From DASVUC01 sp038237225 (GTDB lineage: Bacteria > Planctomycetota > Phycisphaerae > Tepidisphaerales > Tepidisphaeraceae): DNA of 64,000 nt. Below, piece after piece: positions 17,636 to 27,235 of this stretch; position 1 is the first letter of the stretch, and the number at the start of each line of letters is the position of its first letter. The stretch covers positions 19,754-83,753 of the forward strand of contig JBBRYX010000023.1 in assembly GCA_038237225.1 (NCBI GenBank), in the 5' to 3' direction. The notes under the pieces were generated by a model. That model had not been told where the DNA came from, did no database searches, and was given only the letters and a program-made list of their open reading frames with translations. The position numbers and the translations under genes are program-made.

Positions 17636-19861
17636 ATGACGACGTTGCCCCAGACGACTGCGATTCGCGTTCCCCAACGCGCCGCCTCCCGAACGCCCCT
17701 GGCTGTTGCGCCGGGTCACCCGCTGGCTCACAGCCAGCCTGCCGCCCCCGGATTGTCCGGAGCGGACGTGTGGCGAATCATTCGATCTCACATCTGGTTG
17801 ATTGTTGTGCTTCTGGTCGCTTCGGCGATCGGAGGCTACTTTATCAACTGGTATCTCGCCCGCAATTACTCCCGGTACACAGCGACCGGTCTCATCAAAA
17901 TATCCGCGCCCACGCCCTTCACACTCATCATGGAGAACCGGGACGCCGGGATCGATACAGCCACGCTCGCCGTGGACCAGAAGACGCAGGCCGCGATGCT
18001 GACGCACGAGAGCCTGCTGCTGAAGGTCCTGAAAGATCGCGAAGACGTTCGCAAGACGGATTGGTTCAAAAGCTTCAACGGCAACGTTGTCAAAGCCAAG
18101 GAAGAGCTTCTGGATAATCTGCGCGTCAGCGCCGTTCCCGAGACACGCCTGGTGGCGGTGTCGATGACGTATTCCAAGCCGGAAGATTGCCGGACGATTG
18201 TTGAAGACGTCGTTTCGCAGCATCTGGCGCTTCAGCAGGAGGCAAGCGCATTCCGCGTGCTGGAGCGCACGCAGCTTCTCAATAACCTGAAGCAGAAGTA
18301 TCAGTTCCGCCTTCGCGACTTGACGCAGGATCTTCGGGACAAGGCGATTAAGCTTTCGATCGACGGCATGGGTACGCCGGGCCGGCTTTCGACGAAAGAA
18401 GTCGAGCTGAGCGAAGACCTCAAGAAACATTTCGAAATCAGCACCGATGCGGCGCAAGCCAAGGCCGCTTATGACAGCGCCGCTGGGCAGGTTGAGAACG
18501 GGACCGAGATTCCGCGCGTCCAGGAGATGGTTGATCGCGAACAGGACGTGCAGATGCTGAAGCAACAGTTGCTGACCATCGACATGCAGCTTTCGTCGAA
18601 CCAGGCGCTCGGCAGCGAGCATCGCGCGGTCACAAGCCTGAAGCATCAGAAGGAGCAGCTTGCCGAGCGGCTCGAAAACAAGATTTCCGAAGTGCGTGCC
18701 AAGGAAACCGCCAGCTACATCGAGATGCTCCGCTCCGCCAAGGAAGCCGGCGAGATGGCGCTCAAGGGCATCAGTGACCAGATCACTCAAGCCAAGCAGG
18801 ATCTTGGCGATCTGACCTATCAGATGAGCCAGTACCTGACGGCCAAGGACGAAGAAAAAGCCGTGCACGAACTGCAGGATCAGGTGGCCAAGCAGATCGA
18901 CAGCATGGCGCAGATTGAAAACCAGAAAGAAGCCAGCGGTATCGTCTGGGCGATTCACCCGGAAATTCCTGACACGCCCAGCTTCCCGAAGCTTCCGATC
19001 ACGATGGCCGTCGCCGTCATGCTCGGTCTGGGCCTCAGCCTCGGCATCGCGTTCCTGCGCGAGCTGATGGACAACAGCGTCCGTTCGCCCCGGGATATCG
19101 ACCGGGTGGGCGATATGAACCTTCTGGGCATCGTGCCTCACGAGGATGATGATCCCCAGGTTTCCGGTGCTCCGCTTCCGCTGGTGATTTTCCAGGCTCC
19201 GCATTCGATGTTGGCCGAGCAGTATCGACAGCTTCGCAGCCGCTTACAGCATTCGACCTCGCTCGACAGCACCCGCAGTATGCTGGTGACCAGCCCAAGC
19301 CCCGGCGACGGCAAGACCACGGTCGCTTGCAACCTTGCGGCCGGCCTGGCGCTCAATGGCCGCAGAATTCTGCTGGTCGACGCGAACTTCCGCCGTCCGG
19401 AAATCCACCGGGTATTCTCGGTGGCCAATGAAACCGGTTTCAGCACCGCGCTCAGCACATTGGAAGCCTTCCCGGCTGCGGTGTGCCAGACGCAGGTGCC
19501 CAACCTCGATGTGATGCCTTCCGGCCCGCGTCCGCCCAACGGCACGGAGCTGCTGGAAAGCCAGCTTCTGACCGACTTCATCGATCGGGCGCTGGAGGAA
19601 TACGATCACGTGATTTTCGATTCCGGTCCGCTGCTCTTCGTCAGCGAGTCAATGGCAATGGCGCCGCGAGTCGACGGCGTGGTCAGCGTGGTGCGCGCCC
19701 GCGCCAACAGCCGTGGTCTTTTGCAGCGAATGCGCGACACCCTGCGTCAGGCAAGAGCCGAGCATGTCGGCGTCGTCCTCAACGCGGTCCGCTCGCAGGC
19801 GGGCGGTTACTACAACCGCAACATCAAGACCTACTACGCTTACAGCAATTACAACCAGTAG
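17636..19861 (+). CDS. Wzz-type chain-length regulator fused to a BY-tyrosine kinase
   Basis: Polysaccharide co-polymerase with a cytoplasmic autokinase domain; 741 aa from the ATG at 17636, which has a GAGGAG site upstream. Two membrane helices (about 58-78 and 455-475) bracket a long coiled-coil periplasmic domain. The kinase domain has Walker A SPGDGKTT near residue 556, Walker A' LLVDANFRRP near 580 and Walker B VIFDSGPL near 660. The C-terminus GGYYNRNIKTYYAYSNYNQ is a tyrosine cluster, the usual autophosphorylation tail. Phosphorylation of this tail is known to control polymer length in Wzc-type proteins. It ends the locus and is followed by a terminator. Confidence 0.93.
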   Translation: MTTLPQTTAIRVPQRAASRTPLAVAPGHPLAHSQPAAPGLSGADVWRIIRSHIWLIVVLLVASAIGGYFINWYLARNYSRYTATGLIKISAPTPFTLIMENRDAGIDTATLAVDQKTQAAMLTHESLLLKVLKDREDVRKTDWFKSFNGNVVKAKEELLDNLRVSAVPETRLVAVSMTYSKPEDCRTIVEDVVSQHLALQQEASAFRVLERTQLLNNLKQKYQFRLRDLTQDLRDKAIKLSIDGMGTPGRLSTKEVELSEDLKKHFEISTDAAQAKAAYDSAAGQVENGTEIPRVQEMVDREQDVQMLKQQLLTIDMQLSSNQALGSEHRAVTSLKHQKEQLAERLENKISEVRAKETASYIEMLRSAKEAGEMALKGISDQITQAKQDLGDLTYQMSQYLTAKDEEKAVHELQDQVAKQIDSMAQIENQKEASGIVWAIHPEIPDTPSFPKLPITMAVAVMLGLGLSLGIAFLRELMDNSVRSPRDIDRVGDMNLLGIVPHEDDDPQVSGAPLPLVIFQAPHSMLAEQYRQLRSRLQHSTSLDSTRSMLVTSPSPGDGKTTVACNLAAGLALNGRRILLVDANFRRPEIHRVFSVANETGFSTALSTLEAFPAAVCQTQVPNLDVMPSGPRPPNGTELLESQLLTDFIDRALEEYDHVIFDSGPLLFVSESMAMAPRVDGVVSVVRARANSRGLLQRMRDTLRQARAEHVGVVLNAVRSQAGGYYNRNIKTYYAYSNYNQ

Positions 19862-19884
19862 ATTGCGGTTCAGGTGAAATCGAT

Positions 19885-19920
19885 AAAAAGCCCGCCGGGA
19901 CCGACCCGGCGGGCTTTTTC
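19885..19920 (+). terminator. Rho-independent terminator closing the EPS locus
   Basis: Inverted repeat agcccgccggg (19889-19899) with cccggcgggct (19905-19915), a 5-nt loop and a TTTTT run. It is preceded by AAAA, so it may also work on the opposite strand. Confidence 0.9.
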
Positions 19921-19954
19921 GTTTGATGCTGCCGAAAGCGTATGATGAGTCGTG

Positions 19955-20581
19955 ATGCAGACTGTTGTCGATTTAACCGAACAGATGTCGCAAGACGTCG
20001 AGCCGCCGGAGCCGCCGGCGGACGATGATGACGGTAACGGCGATGATGATCAACCGGGCGATGAGTCCTGGGTGACCGTGCGGACCTTCTGGGAGCCGGT
20101 GGGGGCGCACCTTGCCCTTGCCCAGCTTGAAAGCGGCGGGGTCGAAGGCGTGCTGCTCGATGAGAACATCGTCGCGGCCGATTGGATGATGGCCAACGCG
20201 GTGGGCGGGATTAAGCTCAAGGTGCGAGCGTCGGATGCCGCGGAGGCGGATCAGATCCTGACGCCGCGGTCAGGAATCAAAGAATTACCGCCGGCGGCGG
20301 AGTCGCTCACTGGCGCGACGGCGTGTTGCCCGCGGTGTCAGTCGGATGAGATTTATCAGGAGAGTATCTGGCGTCGTCCGGCGGTGATCCTGCTTTTCGG
20401 CGCGACGGTCGCTTCGTTCGGATTGTTGCTGCTGATCGTCCTGCCTTGGATCCTGGCGCTGCCGCGGAACTGGCGGTGCCTCCACTGCGGCCACGAGTGG
20501 CTCAGCCATCGCCGGGGGTTTGGAGTTGAATCAAAACCAAACTCACCCGCGAACTCGCTTGATCCCGCGAGTGAACTATAG
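19955..20581 (+). CDS. DUF2007-type protein with zinc ribbon and membrane helix
   Basis: A 208-aa protein. An acidic N-terminus (PADDDDGNGDDD) leads into a DUF2007-like domain (about 38-105: VRTFWEPVGAHLALAQLES, then LLDENIVAADWMMANAVGGIKL), a small ferredoxin-like fold proposed to act in signalling. Then a first zinc knuckle CCPRC, a membrane helix (VASFGLLLLIVLPWILAL) and a second knuckle CLHCGHEW follow. A GTG three bases upstream is an alternative start. The MBL hydrolase gene follows after 19 bp, so the two are probably co-transcribed. Confidence 0.65.
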   Translation: MQTVVDLTEQMSQDVEPPEPPADDDDGNGDDDQPGDESWVTVRTFWEPVGAHLALAQLESGGVEGVLLDENIVAADWMMANAVGGIKLKVRASDAAEADQILTPRSGIKELPPAAESLTGATACCPRCQSDEIYQESIWRRPAVILLFGATVASFGLLLLIVLPWILALPRNWRCLHCGHEWLSHRRGFGVESKPNSPANSLDPASEL

Positions 20582-20600
20582 AACAATCACAAAGACACGG

Positions 20601-21476
20601 ATGTCGTTGGAACTGTGCATTCTGGCTAGCGGGTCATCAGGGAACAGCACGCTCGTGCGCGCCCCCGGCGGCGTGATGCTCATCGATGCGGGCCTGGGCC
20701 CGCGCGTCACGCAGCAACGGATGAAGGGGACCGGGGTGAAGCTCGAAGAGGTGTCTGCGATCTGTCTGACGCATCTTGACTCGGATCATTTCCGGTTTTC
20801 GTGGCTTCGGGTTGCGGTTCAGCGCCAAATTCGCGTTTATTGCAGCAATCAGCATGCGGAAGAGCTTCGGACGCGCGCGCAAAATGTTTTTGCGGATGAG
20901 CCGGAGGCGCCGGTGGAAAGGTTTTGCGAATTGGTGATGGGGTTTGGGCGGAAGGCATTTGAGCCGATGCCGGGCGTTGCAATTCGACCGGTCGCGTTCG
21001 ATCACGATGCGACCGGATCGCAGGGGTTTCTCATCGAGTGCCAGGGATCCCGCTTGGGCTATGCGACGGATCTCGGAAGGGTGCCGGAGCATCTGATCGA
21101 GCGGTTTGAGGACTTGGATATTTTGGCGCTGGAAAGCAACTACGATCCCGGGATGCAGCTTGCAAGCGCGCGGCCCTGGTTCCTGAAGCAGCGGATCATG
21201 GGCGGTGCCGGCCACCTGTCGAACGAGCAGGCGTTTGAAGCGATCCGAAAGATCCTGATCCGAGCCGAGGAGCAGCGGCGGCGGTTGCCGAATCACATCG
21301 TGCTGCTGCATCGAAGCCGGCAGTGCAATTGTCCGGATGTGATGAGGAAGCTGTTCGCGCAGGATTCGCGAATCGCGCAGCGGCTAACATTGGCGGAGCA
21401 ATACCAGAGGTCGGAGTGGCTTCGGCCGGCTCAGGGCAAAGCGCATATCGGAGAGCAGTTGACGTTGGCGTTTTGA
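20601..21476 (+). CDS. Metallo-beta-lactamase-fold hydrolase (YycJ/WalJ-like)
   Basis: A 291-aa protein opening with LCILASGSSGNSTLV, the signature of YycJ/WalJ-like MBL proteins that act as 5'-exonuclease or phosphodiesterase-type hydrolases. The metal motif is THLDSDHF (H58, D60, D62, H63), a variant of H-x-H-x-D-H in which the second His is replaced by Asp. Later metal ligands are H163-like in AFDHDATGS and D-L-G in YATDLGRV. The start at 20601 was chosen over an upstream ATG because homologues start at MSLELCILASG. The changed His may alter metal use. Confidence 0.8.
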   Translation: MSLELCILASGSSGNSTLVRAPGGVMLIDAGLGPRVTQQRMKGTGVKLEEVSAICLTHLDSDHFRFSWLRVAVQRQIRVYCSNQHAEELRTRAQNVFADEPEAPVERFCELVMGFGRKAFEPMPGVAIRPVAFDHDATGSQGFLIECQGSRLGYATDLGRVPEHLIERFEDLDILALESNYDPGMQLASARPWFLKQRIMGGAGHLSNEQAFEAIRKILIRAEEQRRRLPNHIVLLHRSRQCNCPDVMRKLFAQDSRIAQRLTLAEQYQRSEWLRPAQGKAHIGEQLTLAF

Positions 21477-21710
21477 GGTTCACCTTACATCACGGGCGGA
21501 CGATGTTGCGGCCCTGCAATTGCGGCTGCATTAGCCGCGTTCGGGCTGGCCGACGACTCATGACTCATCCCACCATGGCCTCGTGCGGCAGGCGGGAAAT
21601 GGCGAGCAGTTTTTACTCCAGTCCCTTACACAACTTAGGCCGGGTTTTTCGCGGCCTCGGCGAAAAATAAGGAGTTACGAACAGGGGCGTTTCGCTCTAA
21701 GCTCGCGCGG

Positions 21711-22685
21711 ATGACGAGGGCTCAGCAGACGGTGACGACCTATCGCAATCCGGTGTATCCCAATTACTTCGCGGACCCCTTCGTGCTGAAGGTGGGGGAG
21801 GAATACTGGGCGTACGGGACGGGGCCGGCGGATGAGAAGGGGTGGCAGTTTCCGGTGCTTCGGTCGCGAGATCTGGCGCAGTGGGAATATGTCGGGCACG
21901 CGCTGCAACCGGCGACGCCGTTCTTTCATTGGGCGCCGGAGGTGGCGCATCATCAGGGAAGGTTCTACCTGTATTACTCGGCTTCGGATGTGCAATCCGA
22001 TGAGGGGCATCGGCTTCGGGTCGCGATCAGCGAGACGCCCGCCGGGCCGTTCAAGGACAGTGGGAATTTGTTGATTCCGGATTCGGGGTTCTCCATTGAT
22101 GCGCATCCATTCCGGGACCCGGTGAGTGGGAAGTGGTTCCTTTTTTACGCGGCGGATTTTACGGAGGATCAGCCTTACGGAACGGGGCTGGCGGTGGCGG
22201 AGTTAAACGACGATCTGGTAAGAGTGAAGGTGAAGTCGCGCGTGGTGCTTCGAGCCAGTTGCCCGTGGCAGATTTACGAGCGCGATCGGGATTACAAGGG
22301 CAGGGTATGGAAGGCGTGGAATTGTCTCGAGGGACCGTTCGTGCTGTTCCGGGAGGGGAAGTATTACTGCCTGTACTCAGGAGGGGCGTGGCACACGGAA
22401 AATTACGGCGTGGGATTCGCGGTGGCGGATCATCCGCTCGGGCCTTGGCGGGATGATTTTGCCGAGCGCGGGCCCGTGGTGCTCAGGGCCACGAAGGAGG
22501 TGCCGGGGCCGGGGCATGCTTCGGTGACGGCGGGGTTGGGGGATCGAAGCCTGGTGCTGGTATATCACGCTTGGAATGTGGAGCGGACGATGCGGAGGTT
22601 GTGTATTGATCCGTTGCGGTGGACGGAGGACGGGCCGAAGTGTGATGGTCCGAGTACGGATGAGAGGACTCTGACTCTTGCGTAG
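21711..22685 (+). CDS. Glycoside hydrolase family 43-like, five-bladed propeller
   Basis: A 324-aa protein without a clear signal peptide. The three GH43 acidic residues are in place: D22 in YFADPFV (base), D130 in FSIDAHPF (pKa modulator) and E207 in NCLEGPF (acid). Blade motifs WAPEVAHHQGRFYLYYS and GPGHASV are family-typical. Likely substrates are arabinan or xylan side chains, but specificity cannot be read from the sequence. Lack of a signal peptide suggests action on imported oligosaccharides. Confidence 0.88.
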   Translation: MTRAQQTVTTYRNPVYPNYFADPFVLKVGEEYWAYGTGPADEKGWQFPVLRSRDLAQWEYVGHALQPATPFFHWAPEVAHHQGRFYLYYSASDVQSDEGHRLRVAISETPAGPFKDSGNLLIPDSGFSIDAHPFRDPVSGKWFLFYAADFTEDQPYGTGLAVAELNDDLVRVKVKSRVVLRASCPWQIYERDRDYKGRVWKAWNCLEGPFVLFREGKYYCLYSGGAWHTENYGVGFAVADHPLGPWRDDFAERGPVVLRATKEVPGPGHASVTAGLGDRSLVLVYHAWNVERTMRRLCIDPLRWTEDGPKCDGPSTDERTLTLA

Positions 22686-22739
22686 CATGGGCGTCTCGCC
22701 CATGTCTTGCGGAGTGCATGGGCGAGACGCCCATGCCAC
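22682..22739. repeat. Interspersed palindrome, family A
   Basis: Arms 22682-22704 and 22717-22739 share the core catgggcgtctcgcccatg and its complement, with mismatches only at the outer ends. It overlaps the GH43 stop codon and ends 9 bp from the stop of the convergent ligase-domain gene, so it could serve as a bidirectional transcript end. Confidence 0.88.
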
Positions 22740-22747
22740 GCGGTGAG

Positions 22748-23515
22748 TTAGCTTTTGCGCCCGCGTTTGGGTTTGGCGGGCTTCTTTTTGGCTTTGATCG
22801 CGGCGGCTTTCTGGATGATGTCCGCGAGCATCTTCCCGGCGGCGCCGCCTTGGGCCGGGCGGTGGGATTCCCAGACGGTGGGGTTTTCTTCCGCGAGGAT
22901 GTCCGCGAAATCGCTGTTGGATTTGACGCTTTTGTCGAAGCGTTTGCTGAGGTCGACGTCACCGGCCCACTCGTCTTTATGTTTGATGAGCAACCAGGAG
23001 CGGGACTCTGTTTCGGGGGCACTCCGTTCGCTCGTTGAGCGACGGCTGGTAAATCCTCTGGTGCGGACGAGGACCCAGGAACCTTTCAGCTTGACGCCTT
23101 TGAGATGGAATTTGAGATCTCCTCTTTCGAGCGCGGCATCAATGTCGGGGGATTCGGGCTCCCAGGTTCCCTTGTCCCACAGCATGACGACGCCGGCACC
23201 GTAGCCTTCGGGGATAACGCCTTCGAATTCCCCGTAGTCGAGGGGGTGATCTTCAACCCGCATCGCGAGGCGTTTGTCCTTGGGATTCAGACTGGGTCCT
23301 TTGGGGACGGCCCAGGAGAGGAGGACCCCTTTGTACTCGAGGCGGAGGTCGTAATGCAGATGGGATGCGAGGTGCTTCTGGACGCAGAAGAAAAGCCCTT
23401 TCTCCCTCGACGAGCGCTTCGCAGCTTTCTTGATGTCGCCCTTCGGTTCAGGCGTAGAGGTGAAGTTGCGCTTGGCGTGGTATTGTCGGAGGGAAGGTTT
23501 CTTGGATTCAGCCAT
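22748..23515 (-). CDS. Stand-alone LigD-type 3'-phosphoesterase
   Basis: DNA-end processing enzyme that removes 3' phosphates or ribonucleotides before end joining. The 255-aa protein carries the phosphoesterase domain (residues ~40-200) with H48, H54, D56 in QKHLASHLHYDLRLE and H90 in VEDHPLDYGEFEG. Their spacing (6, 2, 34) equals that of the catalytic residues in Pseudomonas LigD. Ligase and polymerase domains are absent. The C-terminus is Lys-rich (KAKKKPAKPKRGRKS), fit for DNA binding. The start at 23515 was chosen because upstream codons overlap the divergent ackA leader and lack family features. Confidence 0.9.
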   Translation of the reverse strand: MAESKKPSLRQYHAKRNFTSTPEPKGDIKKAAKRSSREKGLFFCVQKHLASHLHYDLRLEYKGVLLSWAVPKGPSLNPKDKRLAMRVEDHPLDYGEFEGVIPEGYGAGVVMLWDKGTWEPESPDIDAALERGDLKFHLKGVKLKGSWVLVRTRGFTSRRSTSERSAPETESRSWLLIKHKDEWAGDVDLSKRFDKSVKSNSDFADILAEENPTVWESHRPAQGGAAGKMLADIIQKAAAIKAKKKPAKPKRGRKS

Positions 23516-23577
23516 CGGTGGATGGTACTGCGCCGTTGAGAGCGCGCGAGCGCTTGAGTCTGGAGAGGATTGACCTG

Positions 23578-24777
23578 ATGCCGACATCACGCGAGGAGTC
23601 AGGTCGCATCGTGACGATCAACGGGGGATCGTCCAGCTTGAAATTCGCAGTGTTTTCCGCGGAGAATCCGCCGGTTCGAATGCTGTCCGGGCAGATCGAG
23701 CGGGTCGGGCAGGAGGGAAGCCGGCTGGTTGCAACCGGCGCCGCGGGAGAAAAGGTCGAGGATCGATCCATCGTTGCGGCGACACACGAACAGGCGACGG
23801 AGCAATTGATCGAGTGGCTCGGAACGAAAGTGGGATTACAGAATGTGATTGCGGTGGGGCATCGCGTGGTTCATGGCGGCGTTCAGCTGATTGAGCACCA
23901 GTTGATTGACGAGAAAATCGTCGAGAAACTTCGGCGGACGCAGCCGCTGGATCTGGCGCATCTGCCGAGGCAGATTGCGTTGATCGAGGTATTTCGCAAG
24001 CGCTTTGCTGGGGTGCCGCAGGTGGCGTGTTTTGATACGGCGTTTCATCGGAACCTGCCGCGGGTGGCGAAACTGTTGCCGATTCCGCGCAAGTATGATG
24101 CGGCGGGAGTGCGGCGGTTTGGGTTTCATGGGTTGTCTTACACGTATCTCATGGAAGAACTGGCGCGCGAAGCAGGGGGGAGCGCGGCGCGGGGAAAGAT
24201 TATCCTCGCTCATCTCGGATCCGGCGCCAGCATGGCGGCGGTGAAGGAGGGCAAGCCGGTGGATACCTCGATGGCGTTTACGCCGACGGCGGGCCTGGTG
24301 ATGGGGACGCGGCCGGGCGATCTCGATCCGGGGTTGCTGATTTACATGATGCGCATGGAGAAGCAGACGCCGGAGGAGATGGATGGGTTTATCAGCAAGC
24401 ACTGCGGGCTGATCGGGATCTCGGAGACGAGCAACGACATGCGCGATCTGATCGCATGGCGAGCGACCGATCTGCGTGCGGAGGAAGCGGTCGAGTTGTT
24501 CTGCTATCAGGCGAAGAAATTCATTGGAGCGTATGCGGCAGCGATGGGTGGATTGGATACGCTGGTGTTTTCAGCGGGAATTGGCGAGCATTCTCCCGAA
24601 GTGAGGGCGGGAATTTGCGCGGGGCTGGAGTTTCTGGGGCTGAAACTGAATCTCGAGAGAAACGCACGGGGAGAAAGTGTGATCTCAGACGAGGCCTCGG
24701 GCGTTACCGTACGCGTGATGAAGACGGATGAGGAAATCGTAATTGCTAGGTCGGTGATGGCGATCGTGCGCAAATAA
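23578..24777 (+). CDS. ackA: Acetate kinase
   Basis: Converts acetyl phosphate and ADP to acetate and ATP (reversible). The 399-aa protein has the family N-terminus TINGGSSSLKF, the central HRVVHGG, the nucleotide/phosphate loop AHLGSGASMAAVKEG and the C-terminal FSAGIGEHSPEVR. GAGAGG-like bases precede the start at 23578. It lies 16 bp before phosphoketolase; the pair makes a complete phosphoketolase-acetate kinase route yielding ATP from sugar phosphates. Confidence 0.97.
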   Translation: MPTSREESGRIVTINGGSSSLKFAVFSAENPPVRMLSGQIERVGQEGSRLVATGAAGEKVEDRSIVAATHEQATEQLIEWLGTKVGLQNVIAVGHRVVHGGVQLIEHQLIDEKIVEKLRRTQPLDLAHLPRQIALIEVFRKRFAGVPQVACFDTAFHRNLPRVAKLLPIPRKYDAAGVRRFGFHGLSYTYLMEELAREAGGSAARGKIILAHLGSGASMAAVKEGKPVDTSMAFTPTAGLVMGTRPGDLDPGLLIYMMRMEKQTPEEMDGFISKHCGLIGISETSNDMRDLIAWRATDLRAEEAVELFCYQAKKFIGAYAAAMGGLDTLVFSAGIGEHSPEVRAGICAGLEFLGLKLNLERNARGESVISDEASGVTVRVMKTDEEIVIARSVMAIVRK

Positions 24778-24793
24778 GAGAAGGGATCGATTC

Positions 24794-27226
24794 ATGGCAT
24801 CTCGGGTTAAGACAACAGGTCGAGTGGCAGATGATGTTGACGATGGTCAAGAGTCGGTCGACGGGTTGTCGCGGGATGAGCTGCGGAAGATTGATGCGTA
24901 CTGGCGGGCGGCGAATTATCTGTCGGTGGGGCAGATCTATCTGTTCGACAATCCGCTGCTTAAGGAGCCGCTGAAACTGGAGCATGTGAAGAAGCGGCTG
25001 CTCGGGCATTGGGGGACGACGCCGGGACAGAACTTTGTTTACGTGCATCTCAATCGCGTGATCAAGAAACTCAATCTGGACATGATCTACATTTCAGGTC
25101 CCGGGCATGGTGGGCCGGCGGTGGTGGCGAATGTGTATCTGGAAGGCTCGTACAGCGAGGTTTATCCGAACATTTCACGGGATGAGCAGGGATTGAAGAA
25201 GCTGTTTCGGCAGTTTTCGTTTCCGGGTGGGATTCCGAGCCATGTGGCTCCGGAGACGCCGGGATCGATCCATGAGGGAGGCGAATTGGGGTACTCGCTG
25301 AGCCATGCGTTTGGGGCGGCATTCGATAATCCGGGGCTGGTTATCGCTTGTGTGATTGGCGATGGAGAAGCGGAGACCGGGCCGCTGGCGACAGCCTGGC
25401 ATTCGAACAAGTTTCTCAATCCAGAGACCGACGGGGCGGTGCTGCCGATCCTGCATTTGAATGGGTATAAGATCGCGAACCCGACGATCTTTGCGCGCAT
25501 TCCGAAATCAGAGTTGGAACAGCTGTTGCGCGGCTACGGTTGGGCGCCTCATTTTGTTGAGGGGGATGATCCGAACACGATGCATCCGCTGATGGCGCGG
25601 ACGATGGATCAGGTGATGGGGGAGATTCAACGAATCCAGCGCGATGCGCGAGAAGAAGGCGTGAGCGAGCGGCCGCGTTGGCCGATGATCGTGCTCGATA
25701 CGCCAAAGGGGTGGACGGGACCGAAAGTGGTGGATGGGCAAAAGGTGGAGGGAACGTTTCGGGCGCATCAGGTGCCGCTGTCGGATCCGGCGAAGAATAA
25801 GAAGCATCTGGCGCAGCTTGAGGATTGGCTGCTGAGCTATCGACCGCAGGAATTATTTGATGAGCGCGGTGCGTTGATGCCGGAGCTTGCGGAGCTGGCT
25901 CCGAAGGCCGATCGGCGGATGGGAGCGAATCCGCATGCGAACGGTGGATTGCTTCTGCACGATCTGCGGATGCCGGATTTTCGGGACTATGCGGTGAAGA
26001 TTTCGAAGCCCGGCGCGGGGGATGCTTCCGATACGCAGGTACTGGGGACGTTCCTGCGGGATGTGATCAAGCTCAATAAAGATCAAAGGAACTTTCGAAT
26101 CTTCGGGCCCGATGAGACCGTCTCGAATCGGCTCACGGCTGTGTTTGAAAAGACGAATCGTCAGTGGGAAGGTGAGATGCGCGAGGGTGATGAGTATCTT
26201 TCGCCGCAGGGGCGGGTAATGGAGGTGTTGAGCGAGCATCAGTGCGAGGGTTGGCTGGAAGGTTATCTGCTGACGGGCCGGCACGGGTTGTTCAACTGCT
26301 ATGAAGCGTTCACCCACATCGTCGATTCAATGTTCAACCAGCATGCAAAGTGGTTGAAGGTGACGCTGACATTGCCTTGGCGGAGGAAGATCGCATCGCT
26401 GAATTACCTGCTCTCATCGCACGTGTGGCGGCAGGATCACAATGGGTTCACGCACCAGGATCCCGGGTTCATTGATGTGGTGGTGAACAAGAAGGCGGAG
26501 GTGGTGCGGGTGTATTTGCCGCCGGATGCGAACTGTTTGTTGAGCGTGATGGATCACTGCTTGCGGAGCCGGCACTACGTGAATGTTGTGGTGGCGGGGA
26601 AGCATCCGGCGCCGCAGTGGCTGGCGATGGATGAGGCGGAGAAGCATTGCACCGCGGGGATCGGAATCTGGGCCTGGGCGAGCAACGACAAGGACGTGGA
26701 GCCTGATGTGGTGATGGCTTGCGCGGGCGATGTGCCGACGCTGGAGACGCTGGCGGCGGTATCCATTCTGCGGCAGCGATTGCCGGAGCTGAAGGTGCGG
26801 GTGGTGAATGTTGTGGATCTGATGAAGCTTCAGCCGACGAGTGAGCATCCGCACGGGATGAACGACCGGGATTTTGATGCGCTGTTCATGAAAGATAAGC
26901 CGGTGATCTTCGCGTATCACGGGTATCCGTGGCTGATCCATCGGTTGACGTATCGGCGAACGAATCACGGCAATCTCCATGTTCGGGGTTACAAGGAAGA
27001 GGGAACGATTACCACGCCGTTTGATATGGCGGTGCTGAATGATCTGGATCGGTATCACCTTGCGATGGACGTGCTGGATCGGCTGCCGCAGTTGGGTTCG
27101 AGCGCGGCGTACTTGAAGCAGGAGCTGAGGGACAAGTTGATCGAGCACGGGCTGTATATCCGGACGCACGGGGAGGATATGCCTGAGGTGGTGAACTGGC
27201 GGTGGGGACAGAAGATGCCGGATTGA
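24794..27226 (+). CDS. xfp: Xylulose-5-phosphate/fructose-6-phosphate phosphoketolase
   Basis: Thiamine-diphosphate enzyme that splits xylulose-5-P or fructose-6-P with phosphate into acetyl phosphate and an aldose phosphate. At 810 aa it has full family length. Visible blocks are ISGPGHGGPAVVANVYLEG, the TPP-binding GDGEAETGPLATAWHSNK, the central RIFGPDETVSNRL and the C-terminal RWGQKMP. It is preceded by an AGAAGGGA ribosome site and ackA, which would use its product. Confidence 0.97.
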   Translation: MASRVKTTGRVADDVDDGQESVDGLSRDELRKIDAYWRAANYLSVGQIYLFDNPLLKEPLKLEHVKKRLLGHWGTTPGQNFVYVHLNRVIKKLNLDMIYISGPGHGGPAVVANVYLEGSYSEVYPNISRDEQGLKKLFRQFSFPGGIPSHVAPETPGSIHEGGELGYSLSHAFGAAFDNPGLVIACVIGDGEAETGPLATAWHSNKFLNPETDGAVLPILHLNGYKIANPTIFARIPKSELEQLLRGYGWAPHFVEGDDPNTMHPLMARTMDQVMGEIQRIQRDAREEGVSERPRWPMIVLDTPKGWTGPKVVDGQKVEGTFRAHQVPLSDPAKNKKHLAQLEDWLLSYRPQELFDERGALMPELAELAPKADRRMGANPHANGGLLLHDLRMPDFRDYAVKISKPGAGDASDTQVLGTFLRDVIKLNKDQRNFRIFGPDETVSNRLTAVFEKTNRQWEGEMREGDEYLSPQGRVMEVLSEHQCEGWLEGYLLTGRHGLFNCYEAFTHIVDSMFNQHAKWLKVTLTLPWRRKIASLNYLLSSHVWRQDHNGFTHQDPGFIDVVVNKKAEVVRVYLPPDANCLLSVMDHCLRSRHYVNVVVAGKHPAPQWLAMDEAEKHCTAGIGIWAWASNDKDVEPDVVMACAGDVPTLETLAAVSILRQRLPELKVRVVNVVDLMKLQPTSEHPHGMNDRDFDALFMKDKPVIFAYHGYPWLIHRLTYRRTNHGNLHVRGYKEEGTITTPFDMAVLNDLDRYHLAMDVLDRLPQLGSSAAYLKQELRDKLIEHGLYIRTHGEDMPEVVNWRWGQKMPD

Positions 27227-27235
27227 GTTGCATTG

